DNA of 64,000 bases from DATLSM01 sp963722965. Its GTDB lineage: Bacteria; Actinomycetota; Thermoleophilia; Solirubrobacterales; 70-9. The stretch covers positions 1 to 64,000 of the forward strand of contig CAVROX010000010.1 in the NCBI GenBank assembly GCA_963722965.1. Reading direction: 5' to 3'. Positions 7,999 to 16,956 of this stretch are shown here, in pieces. The notes beneath the pieces were generated by a model. The model was not told the DNA's origin, did not search any database, and saw nothing but the letters and a program-made list of their open reading frames with translations. The position numbers and the translations under genes are program-made. How positions within the stretch are numbered: the stretch's first letter is position 1; each line of letters starts with the position of its first letter.

Positions 7999-8538
7999 CT
8001 AGTCTGCCGCAGCGGCTCGGGCCGCCGGCTCAGAGAGCGTTGCCGGCGGGGCGGTGAGCAGGACCCGGCAGGGAGATTTCTTCAGCACATACTCGGTAGC
8101 GGCGCCGATCTCGGCCGGTTTGGCGGCGCCGATCCCGCCGAGCATCGCCCCTCCCTTGATCTTGGTCGGTGGCTCGCCGCCGACGACGATCGCCTCGGCG
8201 CCGTTGCGCCGCGCCGCCTAGACAATCCCGGCACCGACCGCGCGGGCGCGGACCATCTCGGCGCTGACAGCGACGTCCTCATACTCCTCACCAACCTGCT
8301 TTGCCCTCGCCAACACCCTCCGCGCCTCCTCCTCCTGCTCGGGCGGCAACTCCGCGTCCAGCGGCACCTCGACCACGTAGACGATGTCCAGGCGGGACTC
8401 GTAGGGCTCGACATCCGCCTCCTCACCCTCAGCCGCAGCCAAGCGCCCGGCGGTTGCGACAATGTCGTCGTCAAGCCCGGTACCGAACACCGGGACGAGA
8501 ATGTCACGAAAGGCGACCTCTGGCGGCTGCTTGATCAA
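7999..8538 (-). CDS. Universal stress protein, interrupted by an amber codon
   Basis: UspA-fold protein of about 179 codons. It begins with the beta-1 strand FRDILVPVFGTGLDDDIV and ends with the ATP-binding signature GGEPPTKIKGGAM followed by CRVLLTAPPA. The same frame carries both halves, separated only by a TAG at 8218-8220 where EAARRNGAEAIVVGG would be expected with GAG. This is a single-base change, unlike the indels elsewhere. TTG 8538 is proposed because it lies 16 codons before the conserved strand. It sits between the FMN oxidase and the RCK genes. Either the protein is truncated or the base is an error. Confidence 0.65.
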
Positions 8539-8558
8539 GGCCGCTCGGTAGCCGAGTT

Positions 8559-9632
8559 TTAGGGTGACCTCTGAACGTGGGCAGCTCCCAACTGCGCAGG
8601 CGATGCGCAGCCGCAAAGAGCGAGCGCCAGCCCCAGCTCTTGGCGAAACAGCTCGAGCACGCGCCCCGCGCCCTGGGCACCGCCGGCGGCAAGGCCCCAA
8701 AGCGCCGGGCGTCCCACCATCACCGCGTCCGCGCCGAGGGCCAGGGCGATCGCGACGTCGGTTCCGCGCCGCAAGCCGCCGTCGACCAGGACGGTCGCGC
8801 GCCCATCGATCGCCTCGACAACCTCCGGCAGGGCGTCGGCGCTGGCAAGGACGCAATCCAGCTGACGGCCGCCATGGTTGGAGACGACGACACCGGCGGC
8901 GCCGTGCTCGACGGCGAGCACGGCATCCTCGGCGGTCAGTATGCCCTTGACCACCAGCGGCAGCCCGCACTCGCAAGCGAGCGCCTCGAGGTCGCGCCAG
9001 CTCAGCGACGGGTCCATCAGCGCAAACGTCTCCTCGATTGTCACCTCGCGGTCGACACCCAGAGCCGCCCTCACGCTCGGCACACCGAGGCCGCTTGGGA
9101 TTGCGAATCCCGTCCGCAGGTCCCGCTCGCGGCGGCCTCCCGGCGGCGCGTCCACGGTGAGGACGATCGCCTCGAAGCCGGCCTCGACCGCCTCGCTAAC
9201 CAGAGCCCGGGTCAATCCCTTGTCGCGGAAGCTGTAGAGCTGAAACCAGCGCCGCCCTGCGGGCGCACGGGCAGCGACCTCGCTGGGTCTTGCAGTCGCC
9301 AGGGTCGAGAGGCACATCACGGTTTCTGCGGCGGCGGCAGCGCGCGCCATAGCGACCTCGCCCTCCTCATCGGCCAGCCGCTGATATGCGACCGGCGCGA
9401 CCGCCACCGGCATCGACAGCTCAGCGCCGAGAACGTTCGCGGCGGTTCGCGGCTCGCCCACGCCGGCCAGCACCCGGGGGCGCAGCCGCCAGCGACGCCA
9501 GGCGGCGACGTTGTCCCTCAGGGTCACCTCATCGCAGGCACCCCCGGCAAAGTAGCCCAGCGCCCCCGCCTCCAACTTCTGGGCGGCAAGCCTCTCGAAG
9601 TCGGCTACGTTGAGGGGGGTCTCGGAGCTCAG
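8559..9632 (-). CDS. FMN-dependent alpha-hydroxy-acid oxidase/dehydrogenase
   Basis: Oxidises an L-2-hydroxy acid (lactate, glycolate or similar) to the keto acid using FMN. TIM-barrel motifs are present: the substrate-side GYFAGGACDEVTLRDN, FMN contacts WFQLYSFRDKGLT, catalytic SNHGGRQLD with its His-Gly-Gly-Arg, and the phosphate loop DGGLRRGTDVAIALALGADA. The family N terminus (LNVADFERLAAQKLEAG) lies upstream of the first ATG/GTG/TTG codon (TTG 9575). The only in-frame candidate is CTG 9632, which overlaps the hppA TGA as CTGA, so that start is used here; an indel in the G6 run at 9613-9618 is the alternative. The natural substrate cannot be told. Confidence 0.8.
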   Translation of the reverse strand: MSSETPLNVADFERLAAQKLEAGALGYFAGGACDEVTLRDNVAAWRRWRLRPRVLAGVGEPRTAANVLGAELSMPVAVAPVAYQRLADEEGEVAMARAAAAAETVMCLSTLATARPSEVAARAPAGRRWFQLYSFRDKGLTRALVSEAVEAGFEAIVLTVDAPPGGRRERDLRTGFAIPSGLGVPSVRAALGVDREVTIEETFALMDPSLSWRDLEALACECGLPLVVKGILTAEDAVLAVEHGAAGVVVSNHGGRQLDCVLASADALPEVVEAIDGRATVLVDGGLRRGTDVAIALALGADAVMVGRPALWGLAAGGAQGAGRVLELFRQELGLALALCGCASPAQLGAAHVQRSP

Positions 9633-11716
9633 AAGTGGACGATTGGGATGATCAGGATCGCGACGATGTTCGCGACCTTGATCATCGGGTTGATAGCCGG
9701 GCCGGCGGTGTCCTTGTAGGGATCGCCAACGGTGTCGCCGGTTACCGAGGCGGCGTGGGCCTCCGATCCCTTGCCGCCGTAGGCACCGTCCTCGATCAGC
9801 TTCTTCGCGTTGTCCCAGGCACCGCCGCCGGCCGTCATCGAGATCGCGGCAAAGAGGCCGACGACGATTACGCCGATGAGCAGGCCGCCGAGCGCGTTGA
9901 CGCTCAGCAGGCCGACGATCACCGGCACGGCGATCGGGATCAGCGCCGGCAAGATCATCTCTTTCTGAGCAGCCGCGGTGACGATAGCGACCGTCTTGCC
10001 GTACTCGGGTTTCTCAGTGCCCTCCATGATCCCCGGATGCTCGCGGAACTGTTTGCGCACCTCCTCGACGACCTGCCCCCCGGCGCGGCCGACCGCCTCG
10101 ATCGCAAACGCGACGAACAGGTAGACCATCATGCCGCCGATGATCAATCCGATCAGCACTTCGGGGCTGGTCAGCCGGAAGAGGCTGCTGAGGTCAAAGC
10201 CCGCCGGGGCGTGGTCGCCGAGTTCGCTTTTGAAGGCAGCAAACAAGACGAGCGCGGCGAGCGCGGCGGAGCCGATCGCATAGCCCTTGGTGACCGCCTT
10301 CGTCGTGTTGCCGACCGCGTCGAGCGGGTCTGTCACGTTGCGGACGTCCTCTGGGAGGTCGGCCATCTCAGCGATCCCGCCGGCGTTGTCGGTGATCGGC
10401 CCGAATGCGTCCAGAGCAACTATCAGGCCGCAGAGTGAGAGCTGCGCCATCACCGCGATGCCGATGCCGTATATCCCGGCTAGCTGATTGGCCCCGAGGA
10501 TCGCGAGAGCAATTACAAGGGCAGGCGCTGCGGTTGACTGAAAGCCCTGGGCAAGGCCCTGGATGATGTTGGTCGCGTGGCCGGTCTCCGAGGCCTTGGC
10601 GATCGTCCGCACCGGGCGGAAGCGGGTCGAGGTGTAGTAGTCGGTGATCACGAAGAGGAGGGCGGTTACGGCAACCCCGATCACGGCACACAGCCAGAGG
10701 TCGGTGGTGGTCACCGTCTTTGCGGCGGTGCTGAGGCCAAGCCGCACCGGATCGGCCATCAGCCACTTGGTGATCGGGTAAAAGGCGGCGATCGCGAGGA
10801 TCCCCGAGACGATCAGGCCCTGGTAGAGCGCCCCCTCAACCCGGTCGGATTTGGTCCGCACGGAGAGGGCCCCGATGATCGAGGCGATGATCGCGACGCC
10901 GCCGATCACCAACGGAAAGATCGCGACCTCGCGCGAGAAAATTCCGCCGGCGCCGGTGAAGGTGAGCACCCCGAGCAGCATCACGGCTACCGAGGTGACC
11001 GCGTAGGTCTCAAACAGGTCGGCGGCCATGCCGGCGCAGTCACCGACGTTATCGCCGACGTTATCGGCGATCACCGCCGGGTTTCTCGGGTCGTCCTCGG
11101 GGATTCCCGCCTCGACCTTGCCGACCAGGTCGGCGCCGACGTCGGCGGCCTTGGTGAAAATCCCTCCGCCGAGCCGGGCGAAAACTGAAATCAAGGAGCC
11201 GCCGAAACCGAGGCCGATCAGTGCGTCGACAGCCTCCTTGTCGGTACTGCCGGTGATGATCAGGAGGCCGTAGTAGCCGGCGACGCCCAGCAGCGCCAGT
11301 CCGACCACCAGCAATCCGGTGACCGAGCCACCCTTGAAGGCGACATCGAGCGCCGGCGGGACGCCGCCGCGGGCAGCCTCCGCGACCCGGGAGTTGGCCC
11401 GCACCGAGAGGTTCATCCCGATAAAGCCGGCCGAGCCCGAGAGAAATCCGCCGATTACAAAGCCGATCGCGGTCTTGTAGTCCTGGAGGATCCAAAGCAC
11501 GATCGCGAGCGGAACCGCGACGGCGGCGATGATCGTGTACTGGCGGGTCAGGTAGGCTCTGGCTCCTTCCTGCACCGCCCCCGAGATCTCTTGCATGCGC
11601 TCGTTGCCCGGCGACTTCGCGAGCAGGCGCTGGGTGATCACCAATCCATACACCACCGCCGCCCCGGCGCAGACGAGTGCGAAGACGACTCCGTAATCGG
11701 TCAAGAACTTGGTCAA
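9629..11716 (-). CDS. hppA: K+-independent membrane proton-pumping pyrophosphatase
   Basis: Integral membrane enzyme that hydrolyses pyrophosphate and pumps protons out. At 695 residues it has full family length with about 16 hydrophobic segments. The catalytic loop EDDPRNPAVIADNVGDNVGD is at residues 207-226. The determinant GNTTKAVTKG (469-478) has Lys473 where K+-dependent enzymes have Ala, so K+ independence is predicted. The start is TTG 11716, with GGAGGAA eight bases upstream. The frame is intact over 2.1 kb, in contrast to frameshifted neighbours. It is followed by the alpha-hydroxy-acid oxidase with a 4-bp overlap if CTG is the start of that gene. Confidence 0.95.
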   Translation of the reverse strand: MTKFLTDYGVVFALVCAGAAVVYGLVITQRLLAKSPGNERMQEISGAVQEGARAYLTRQYTIIAAVAVPLAIVLWILQDYKTAIGFVIGGFLSGSAGFIGMNLSVRANSRVAEAARGGVPPALDVAFKGGSVTGLLVVGLALLGVAGYYGLLIITGSTDKEAVDALIGLGFGGSLISVFARLGGGIFTKAADVGADLVGKVEAGIPEDDPRNPAVIADNVGDNVGDCAGMAADLFETYAVTSVAVMLLGVLTFTGAGGIFSREVAIFPLVIGGVAIIASIIGALSVRTKSDRVEGALYQGLIVSGILAIAAFYPITKWLMADPVRLGLSTAAKTVTTTDLWLCAVIGVAVTALLFVITDYYTSTRFRPVRTIAKASETGHATNIIQGLAQGFQSTAAPALVIALAILGANQLAGIYGIGIAVMAQLSLCGLIVALDAFGPITDNAGGIAEMADLPEDVRNVTDPLDAVGNTTKAVTKGYAIGSAALAALVLFAAFKSELGDHAPAGFDLSSLFRLTSPEVLIGLIIGGMMVYLFVAFAIEAVGRAGGQVVEEVRKQFREHPGIMEGTEKPEYGKTVAIVTAAAQKEMILPALIPIAVPVIVGLLSVNALGGLLIGVIVVGLFAAISMTAGGGAWDNAKKLIEDGAYGGKGSEAHAASVTGDTVGDPYKDTAGPAINPMIKVANIVAILIIPIVHF

Positions 11717-11793
11717 GTCGGGTTCCTCCGTGGGGAAGTAAGCGGCGCGGGAGTCTATATGCGAGTGCGGCGCCAGCGCACCGCGGCCGACCC

Positions 11794-12956
11794 CTAGGCC
11801 GGCTTGGCGACCCGCTCAGCGGTGTAGGTTCGCCGCGTCTCCGCCACCGCATCGCGGTAGACGTCCTCAATCCCAACGCCGCCATCAAGCGCTTCGCGGG
11901 CACGCTGAGCGCCGTTGCGCTCGGGCAGCTCTACCTCGATCCCAAGGCGCGCGCGGGCTGGCTCAGTCCAAGCGAGCACGCGCTCCAGCTCGGCCCGGGC
12001 CTGCACCTCCGCCCCGCGGCGAAAGTCAATCATCCGCCCGCTCATCCCGTGGCGGATCGCCCGCCAGATGTTCTCCTCGATCTCGCGGTCAGCGAGCGGC
12101 GGCGCGGCGCCGTCATAGCCACACTCGTCGTAGTCGAGCGCGACCTGGACGATGCAAGCGGCGATCAAGCCGGCGAGAGCGAAAGACTCATCGCCCCGGG
12201 TCTGCGCATCGCAGATCCTCACCTCGACGGTGCCGAAGTGGTGATGGGGACGGACGCTCCACCACAGCTGGGTCGACTCGACGATTGAGCCGACGCGCTC
12301 CAGCGTCCCGACAAATGCTGCGTAGCGCTCCCAGTCTCGGAAAGGGGAGGGAACACCGCAGCGGGGAAAGGTGCGGGTGAAGATCTCGGTGCGGACCGTG
12401 TGAAGGCCGGTGTCGCGGCGGTCGAGGAAGGGGGAATTTGCCGAGACGGCGAGGAGCAGCGGCAGCAGCTCGCGCATCCGGTCGCAGACCGCGATCGTCC
12501 GGTCGGCCCCGCGCACCCCGACGTGGACATGCGTGCTCCAGGTGTTGTTGCGCTGTGCTACCCAGCCGAGTTCATGGCGGAGCCGCGTGTAATGCGGCGT
12601 CTCGATGATCCGCTGGTCGAGGTAGTTGGCCCAAGGATGAGTGCCCATCGCACCCAGCGCCAGGCCCATCTCGGTGGTTAGCTCAAAAAGCCGGGCACGC
12701 CGCTCGCGCTGGCTTCTGCGCGCCGCGGCGAAGGTCTCCGCCCGCCCCGAACGGATCTCAATCTCAGACGCGATCAGCTCTCCGGCCGCCGACTCGGCGA
12801 GCAGGTCGTCAGCCAGACAGGCCGCGTAGATGTCCTCGAACCGATGTTCCAGCTCCAGCGTAGCGGGGTCGAGGATCGCGAACTCCTCCTCGAGCCCGAC
12901 GTGAAATCGGTCGAGGACTCGAACCGCTCGCGAACGAGGTCGAGGTCTAAAGACAA
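11794..12956 (-). CDS. YbdK-type carboxylate-amine (glutamate-cysteine) ligase, frameshift
   Basis: GCS2-family ATP-dependent ligase of about 387 residues, likely joining glutamate to cysteine or another amine. Family marks are VGLEEEFAILD near the N terminus, GAMGTHPWANY, HVHVGV, the FRDWERY segment and TVEVRICDAQT. The start TTG 12956 (MSLDLDLVRERFESS) lies three bases after the rex stop. One base is missing at about 12900 (ACGTCGGG where ACGGTCGGG is needed), which shifts the next few codons; the rest is clean. Co-location with Rex and a glutaredoxin suggests a thiol-redox role, but glutathione synthesis is not established for this organism. Confidence 0.8.
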
Positions 12957-12959
12957 TTC

Positions 12960-13635
12960 TCAGGCGAGGTAGAAGTAGAGCGCGTAGAGCAGGTCGACCG
13001 CGGGGCTGGAGGTGTGGACGGTCACCTCCGGCGGGACCTGCGAGCAGCGCTCGGAGTAGTTGAAGATGATCTTGACGCCGGCTTCGACCAGGTCGATCGG
13101 CGACGCTCCTGGGCCGCGACGGCGGGGACGGCGAGAACCCCGACGACGATGTCCTCCTCCGTCGACGACCTCCTCGCAGCTCGCCGAAGTGGCGCACCCG
13201 CAGGTCGCCCGACCTCGACCCCGACGACGACTCGGGTCGACGTCGAACATCGCGACGATCTGAAAGCCGTGGTCGGCGAAGATGTCGGAGCTGGCGATCG
13301 CCTGGCCGAGATGGCCGGCGCCGAAAAGGGCGATGTTGTGCTGGCCGGAGGTGCGCAGGATCTTGCGGATCTCGCGAGACCAGCGAGTCGACGTTGTAGC
13401 CGACGCCGCGCTTGCCGAACTTGCCGAACCCGGAGAGGTCGCGGCGGATCTGGGTCGGGTTGATGTGGGTGTACTCGGAGAGCTCCTGCGAGGAGATCGT
13501 CTCCTGCCCCATCTTGCGAGCCTGGGTGAGGACCTGGAGGTAGCGCGAGAGTCGCGCGGCGACGCCGAGCGAGAGTCGCTCGCCGTCGACGATCAGTTCC
13601 TCGGCCACTTCACGCTCCTCCATCGCCTGCGCCAT
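12960..13635 (-). CDS. rex: Redox-sensing transcriptional repressor Rex (frameshifts)
   Basis: Rex binds operators when NADH is low and releases them when NADH rises, controlling fermentative and respiratory genes. The N-terminal winged helix is clear (RLSRYLQVL, SSQELSEYTHINPTQIRRDL, FGKFGKRGVGYNV). A Rossmann domain follows in pieces (IALFGAGHLGQA and VAMFDVDPS in shifted frames), and the C-terminal swap helix region AGVKIIFNYSE...LLYALYFYLA ends at 12960. Frames change at about 13385 and again between 13240 and 13120, so several indels are needed. ATG 13635 overlaps the end of the glutaredoxin gene. The length of about 225 residues is normal for the family. Confidence 0.85.
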
Positions 13636-13882
13636 CAGAACCCACGATATCGAGCCGCGCCCGCAGGCCGGCCTCGTCGAGTAGCAGCTCCGAAATGAGC
13701 TCTCCGTCGACCTCGACCACCGGGATCCGCTCCAGATGGGCGCGCATCAGCGCCTCGTCGCTCTCGATGTCGATCTCGCGGAGCTCGAATCGGTAACCCT
13801 CGTCCCCCAGCGCGACGATCGCCGCCAGCGCCTGGTCACAGAGGTGGCAACCGGGGCGGGAGTAGACGATCACCTCGGTCAC
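13610..13882 (-). CDS. Glutaredoxin-like thiol-disulfide protein
   Basis: Small cytoplasmic protein of 90 residues with a thioredoxin fold. It begins MTEVIVYSRPGCHLCDQAL, whose CHLC is the redox-active CXXC, followed by the cis-proline segment ERIPVVEVDGEL. This short form (DUF836/NrdH-like) is common in actinobacteria. GTG 13882 overlaps the tsaD stop (GTGA), and its 3' end overlaps rex by 26 bp, so tsaD, this gene, rex and ybdK look like one operon. The partner is unknown; the neighbouring thiol ligase and Rex suggest redox housekeeping. Confidence 0.8.
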   Translation of the reverse strand: MTEVIVYSRPGCHLCDQALAAIVALGDEGYRFELREIDIESDEALMRAHLERIPVVEVDGELISELLLDEAGLRARLDIVGSDGAGDGGA

Positions 13883-14930
13883 GCCACCAGCCGCCGGGTC
13901 GAGGTCCGCCCTGCGGTCCGATCCCTTGGCTCAACTGCGATCGAGGCTGTGGGGAAGGCGTCGTAGGAGAGGTAGTCGGGGTATGGAATCGGCTTGGCAA
14001 AGCGCGCCGCCGAACCGATCATCGCCGCGTTGTCGGTGCACAGCTCGGGCGCGACCAGCTTTAGCCGCAGGCCGAGGCTCTCACAGAGCCCGGCTACCGC
14101 CTCGCGTAGCGGCCCGTTCGCCGCCACTCCACCGCCGAGGGCAACTCGCCTCCCAGTCGCCCCGGCCGAGGGCGCGCTCCAACTTCGCCACGAGTTGGCC
14201 GACAACGGCCGCCTGGAATGAGGCGGCGAGGTCAGCGCCAAGCTCCCGGGCGCCCTGCTCGCCTAGCTCCCGGCAGCGGTAGACAAGCGCTGTCTTCAGG
14301 CCGCTGAAGCTGAAGTCCAGGCCGGGGTCGCGGGCCATCGCCACCGGCAGCTCGAATGCCGTCGGATCACCGCTTGCCGCGAGCCTCTGCAGCGCGGGTC
14401 CGCCGGGATAGCCGAGCCCGAGCAGGCGGGCCGCCTTGTCGAAGGCCTCCCCCGCGGCATCATCGCGGGTCTGCCCGAGGACCTCGTAGCCGCTGTGGTC
14501 AACGACTGCGGCGAGCAGGGTATGACCGCCGCTGGCGAGGAGGCAGAGGAAGGGCGGCTCCAGCGGCTCGGGCTCGAGGAAGTTGGCGGCGACGTGACCC
14601 TGGAGGTGGTCCACCGGGATCAGCGGCAGCTGTCGCGGTGCGGCGAGTGCCTTCGCGGTGCTGACTCCAACCAGAAGGGCGCCGATCAGGCCGGGGCCGG
14701 CGGTGACCGCCACCGCCTCGAGCTCATCGAGCGAGGCTCCCGCCGTGCTCAGCGCGGCCTCGACCACGGGTCGATCAGCTCGAGGTGATGGCGAGAAGCG
14801 ACCTCCGGCACGACGCCGCCGAATCCGGCATGGGCGGCCGCCTGGGAAGAGATCACGTTGGAGCGGATCGCCGGCCGTCAACGACCGCAGCGCAGGTGTC
14901 GTCGCAGGAGGTCTCGATGGCGAGGATCAA
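13879..14930 (-). CDS. tsaD: tRNA N6-threonylcarbamoyladenosine transferase (frameshifts)
   Basis: Kae1/TsaD, the ASKHA-fold catalytic subunit that transfers threonylcarbamoyl to A37 of ANN-decoding tRNAs, working with TsaB and TsaE, both encoded nearby. The protein starts MILAIETSCDDTCAAVV at TTG 14930. The metal ligands HAGFGGVVPEVASRHH lie in a second frame, ASGGHTLL and FSFSGLKTAL in the next, and ALGGGVAANGPLR...CTDNAAMIG in the last. Indels are needed at about 14872, 14775 and 14165. All signature motifs survive and the total of about 350 residues is normal, so the gene is probably intact in the organism. It begins five bases after the rimI stop. Confidence 0.85.
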
Positions 14931-14934
14931 AGGA

Positions 14935-15405
14935 TCAATCCAGCCACATGATCAGCGCGTCCTCGCCGTTGTCGTGGTAGTAGCGCGGACGGACGCCGGC
15001 CGAGCGGAAGCCGAAGCGTTCGTACATCGCGATCGCCGGCAGGTTGGAGACGCGGACCTCGAGTGTGAACGGCAACTGACCGCGTGCCTCCTCGAGCAGC
15101 CGCGAGATCAGCCGAGCAGCGACCCCGGCGCGACGGCGCTCCGGCGCGACGGCGACGTTCATCAGGTGCCAGACCTGGTCATAGCGCGAGCAGACGACGT
15201 AGCCAAGCAGCTCGTCTGCGGCGGTTGCCGCGAGGCAGACCCCGGCGGGCTTGGAGAGCTCCAGCACGAACATTGCCAGCGACCACGGGGTTGGGAAGGA
15301 ACGCCGCTCGATCGCGATCACGGCGGGCAGATCGCTGTAGGCGAGCCGCCTTACCCCGATCTCGCGGGATACCTCACTCGGCTGTTTTGACAGTGTCTCG
15401 CTCAC
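14935..15405 (-). CDS. rimI: Ribosomal protein S18-alanine N-acetyltransferase-like GNAT
   Basis: GNAT acetyltransferase of about 156 residues that would acetylate the N terminus of ribosomal protein S18 or another protein. The acetyl-CoA loop reads NVAVAPERRRAGVAARLISR and is followed by LEVRVSNLPAIAMYERFGF, the RimI signature. A start at GTG 15405 is chosen because of a GGTGG site; ATG 15420 is possible. It overlaps tsaB upstream and abuts tsaD downstream, the classical tsaB-rimI-tsaD arrangement of many actinobacteria, which supports the assignment. Confidence 0.85.
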   Translation of the reverse strand: MSETLSKQPSEVSREIGVRRLAYSDLPAVIAIERRSFPTPWSLAMFVLELSKPAGVCLAATAADELLGYVVCSRYDQVWHLMNVAVAPERRRAGVAARLISRLLEEARGQLPFTLEVRVSNLPAIAMYERFGFRSAGVRPRYYHDNGEDALIMWLD

Positions 15406-16081
15406 GCCACCGCACCGCATCGGGGGGTCTCAGGTAGATCGGGGAGAGCGGTCCGGCGCCCCTCAGCTTCCCGGTCACCGCCAGAGCGCAGATCTGCCGC
15501 GCGGCGACCCGGTGCACGGGGTCGGCGTCGCTGGGAATCTCGACGCCGCGCCGGGCAAGCTCCTTGCGAAATCCTAGCGCCCCCGATCCGGCCGCCCGCA
15601 GCGGGCGCGAGCGCTCCCCCACACGCTCTGCGAGCTCACCGGGAGCGGCGAGGGTCGGCCCCCAAAGGCACTCGCCGCTCCCGGAGTAAAGGGCGACAAA
15701 TAGCTCGCCGCGGCGGGCGTCGAGGACGGCGAGACCGTCGGCCTCCCCTGCGCCGGAGGCGGCTAGCGCGAGGCCGATCGCATCGAGCGTGCTCACGCCT
15801 GCCGTCGGCAGACCGCTGCTCGCCGCCAAGCCCATTGCGGTGGCGAGCGCGATCCTCACCCCGGTGAATGAGCCGGGGCCGAGGCCGGCCGCGATCAGAT
15901 CGACCTCCTGCCAACCGCCGGCCGCCGCGGCCGCCCGCTCGATCTCCTCCAGCAATACTGCGGCGTGGCGTGGACTGCCGGTTGGGGAGCGGCCGATCGA
16001 GGACTCAAAGAGCACCTCGCCGTCGTTGCAGGCGCTGACCGCAGTCTCATCGGTCGCGGTGTCGAAGCCGAGGACGAGCAG
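15374..16081 (-). CDS. tsaB: t6A biosynthesis protein TsaB, CTG start proposed
   Basis: Non-catalytic ASKHA-fold partner of TsaD. The conserved beginning LLVLGFDTATDETAVSAC is present only if translation starts upstream of GTG 16015. The single candidate between the preceding in-frame TAG (16088-16090) and that GTG is CTG 16081, which has GGAGG ten bases before it. The middle IAAGLGPGSFTGVRIALATA is the family signature (GPGSFTGxR), and the protein ends with LSPIYLRPPDAVRWRERD. It is about 235 residues. It overlaps rimI by 32 bp. If CTG is not used, an undetected indel must hide another start. Confidence 0.8.
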   Translation of the reverse strand: MLVLGFDTATDETAVSACNDGEVLFESSIGRSPTGSPRHAAVLLEEIERAAAAAGGWQEVDLIAAGLGPGSFTGVRIALATAMGLAASSGLPTAGVSTLDAIGLALAASGAGEADGLAVLDARRGELFVALYSGSGECLWGPTLAAPGELAERVGERSRPLRAAGSGALGFRKELARRGVEIPSDADPVHRVAARQICALAVTGKLRGAGPLSPIYLRPPDAVRWRERDTVKTAE

Positions 16082-16087
16082 CGCGTG

Positions 16088-16465
16088 CTACCTCCCGACC
16101 ATGAAGTAGTAGGAACCGACCCGCTTGCCGTTGACGAACCAGGTCACCCGGTGCTTGCCGGGGATGTTGGAGGTGATCTTGTTCACGTACAGCGTCCCTT
16201 TGATCGCTTCCTGTTTTTGGGCGCAGAGGTCCTTCCCGGTAGGGAACTTGACGCAGACCGTGTAGAAGACGTCGCCGTTGAGGCTCTCAAAGAAGGCACC
16301 CTTTTTGCTCTTCCTCGGACAGGAATGCGCTTCCGCGGTGTGTTCGGAGACGCCGCAGCCAACGTAGTGCTTGTAGGCTGCCGCCCCCGCAGAGGCGGGC
16401 GCCGCGCTTGCGAACAACAGCGCAACCCCCAGCACCGTCGCCGCCAGCGCCTTCTGTCCCTTCAT
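16088..16465 (-). CDS. Secreted protein of unknown function
   Basis: About 125 residues. A signal peptide MKGQKALAATVLGVALLFAS ends in ASAAPASA, followed by a small domain with paired cysteines (VGCGVSEHTAEAHSCPRK, YTVCVKFPTGKDLC) and a C-terminal beta segment HRVTWFVNGKRVGSYYF. The family is not recognised; similar short Cys-containing exported proteins are frequent in soil actinobacteria. ATG 16465 gives a clean signal peptide with GGAAGGA 12 bases upstream; ATG 16477 would abut that site. It is divergent from the lipoprotein gene at 16600, and its stop lies just before tsaB. Confidence 0.65.
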   Translation of the reverse strand: MKGQKALAATVLGVALLFASAAPASAGAAAYKHYVGCGVSEHTAEAHSCPRKSKKGAFFESLNGDVFYTVCVKFPTGKDLCAQKQEAIKGTLYVNKITSNIPGKHRVTWFVNGKRVGSYYFMVGR

Positions 16466-16599
16466 GCGGGTAACCATTCCTTCCGCTCTAGTTTGGCGTC
16501 CGATGCTACAACGCGCATTCTCAATCCTCGAACACGCGCGCGGGTCCGTGGATGCGCCGGGAGTAAGGTCCGAGTTCCTCGTCCGAAAGGAGACCACAG

Positions 16600-16953
16600 T
16601 TGAGCAGACCCACCCACCGCGCCGCGCTCCTCGCCTCGGCGGCGGTACTGATCAGCTGCGCACTGCTGGCCGGCTGCGGCGGAAGCGGCACCGCCAACAG
16701 CATCAGCAACCAGCTCAGCAACGCCAAGCAAGAGGCCAACAATGCCTTGGAAGAAAGCAAGAGACAGCTCAACAAGGCGACAAATCAGGGCCAGAAGACG
16801 CTTAAGGAAGTGCAGAGCAACGGCAACCAGGCGATCGAAAAGGCCCGCAAGGGGCTGAACAGCAAGGAAGCCGAAAGGAAGCTAAACGAAGCCAAGAGCA
16901 AGGCTGGCGAAGCGATCGAAAAGGCCAAGCAGCAGTTGAAGAACGCGGGCTGA
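16600..16953 (+). CDS. Small coiled-coil lipoprotein
   Basis: Predicted lipoprotein of 117 residues anchored at the outer face of the membrane. The signal sequence ends in the lipobox LLAGC (Cys about residue 26). The mature part is almost entirely a charged heptad-like helix rich in Lys, Glu, Ala and Asn (KQEANNALEESKRQLNKAT, NEAKSKAGEAIEKAKQQL), hence a long coiled coil. TTG 16600 is preceded by AAGGAGA at good spacing. It resembles apolipoprotein- or LEA-like repeats, but no family is claimed. It is divergent from 16088-16465 and convergent with tsaE three bases away. Confidence 0.65.
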   Translation: MSRPTHRAALLASAAVLISCALLAGCGGSGTANSISNQLSNAKQEANNALEESKRQLNKATNQGQKTLKEVQSNGNQAIEKARKGLNSKEAERKLNEAKSKAGEAIEKAKQQLKNAG

Positions 16954-16956
16954 AGC

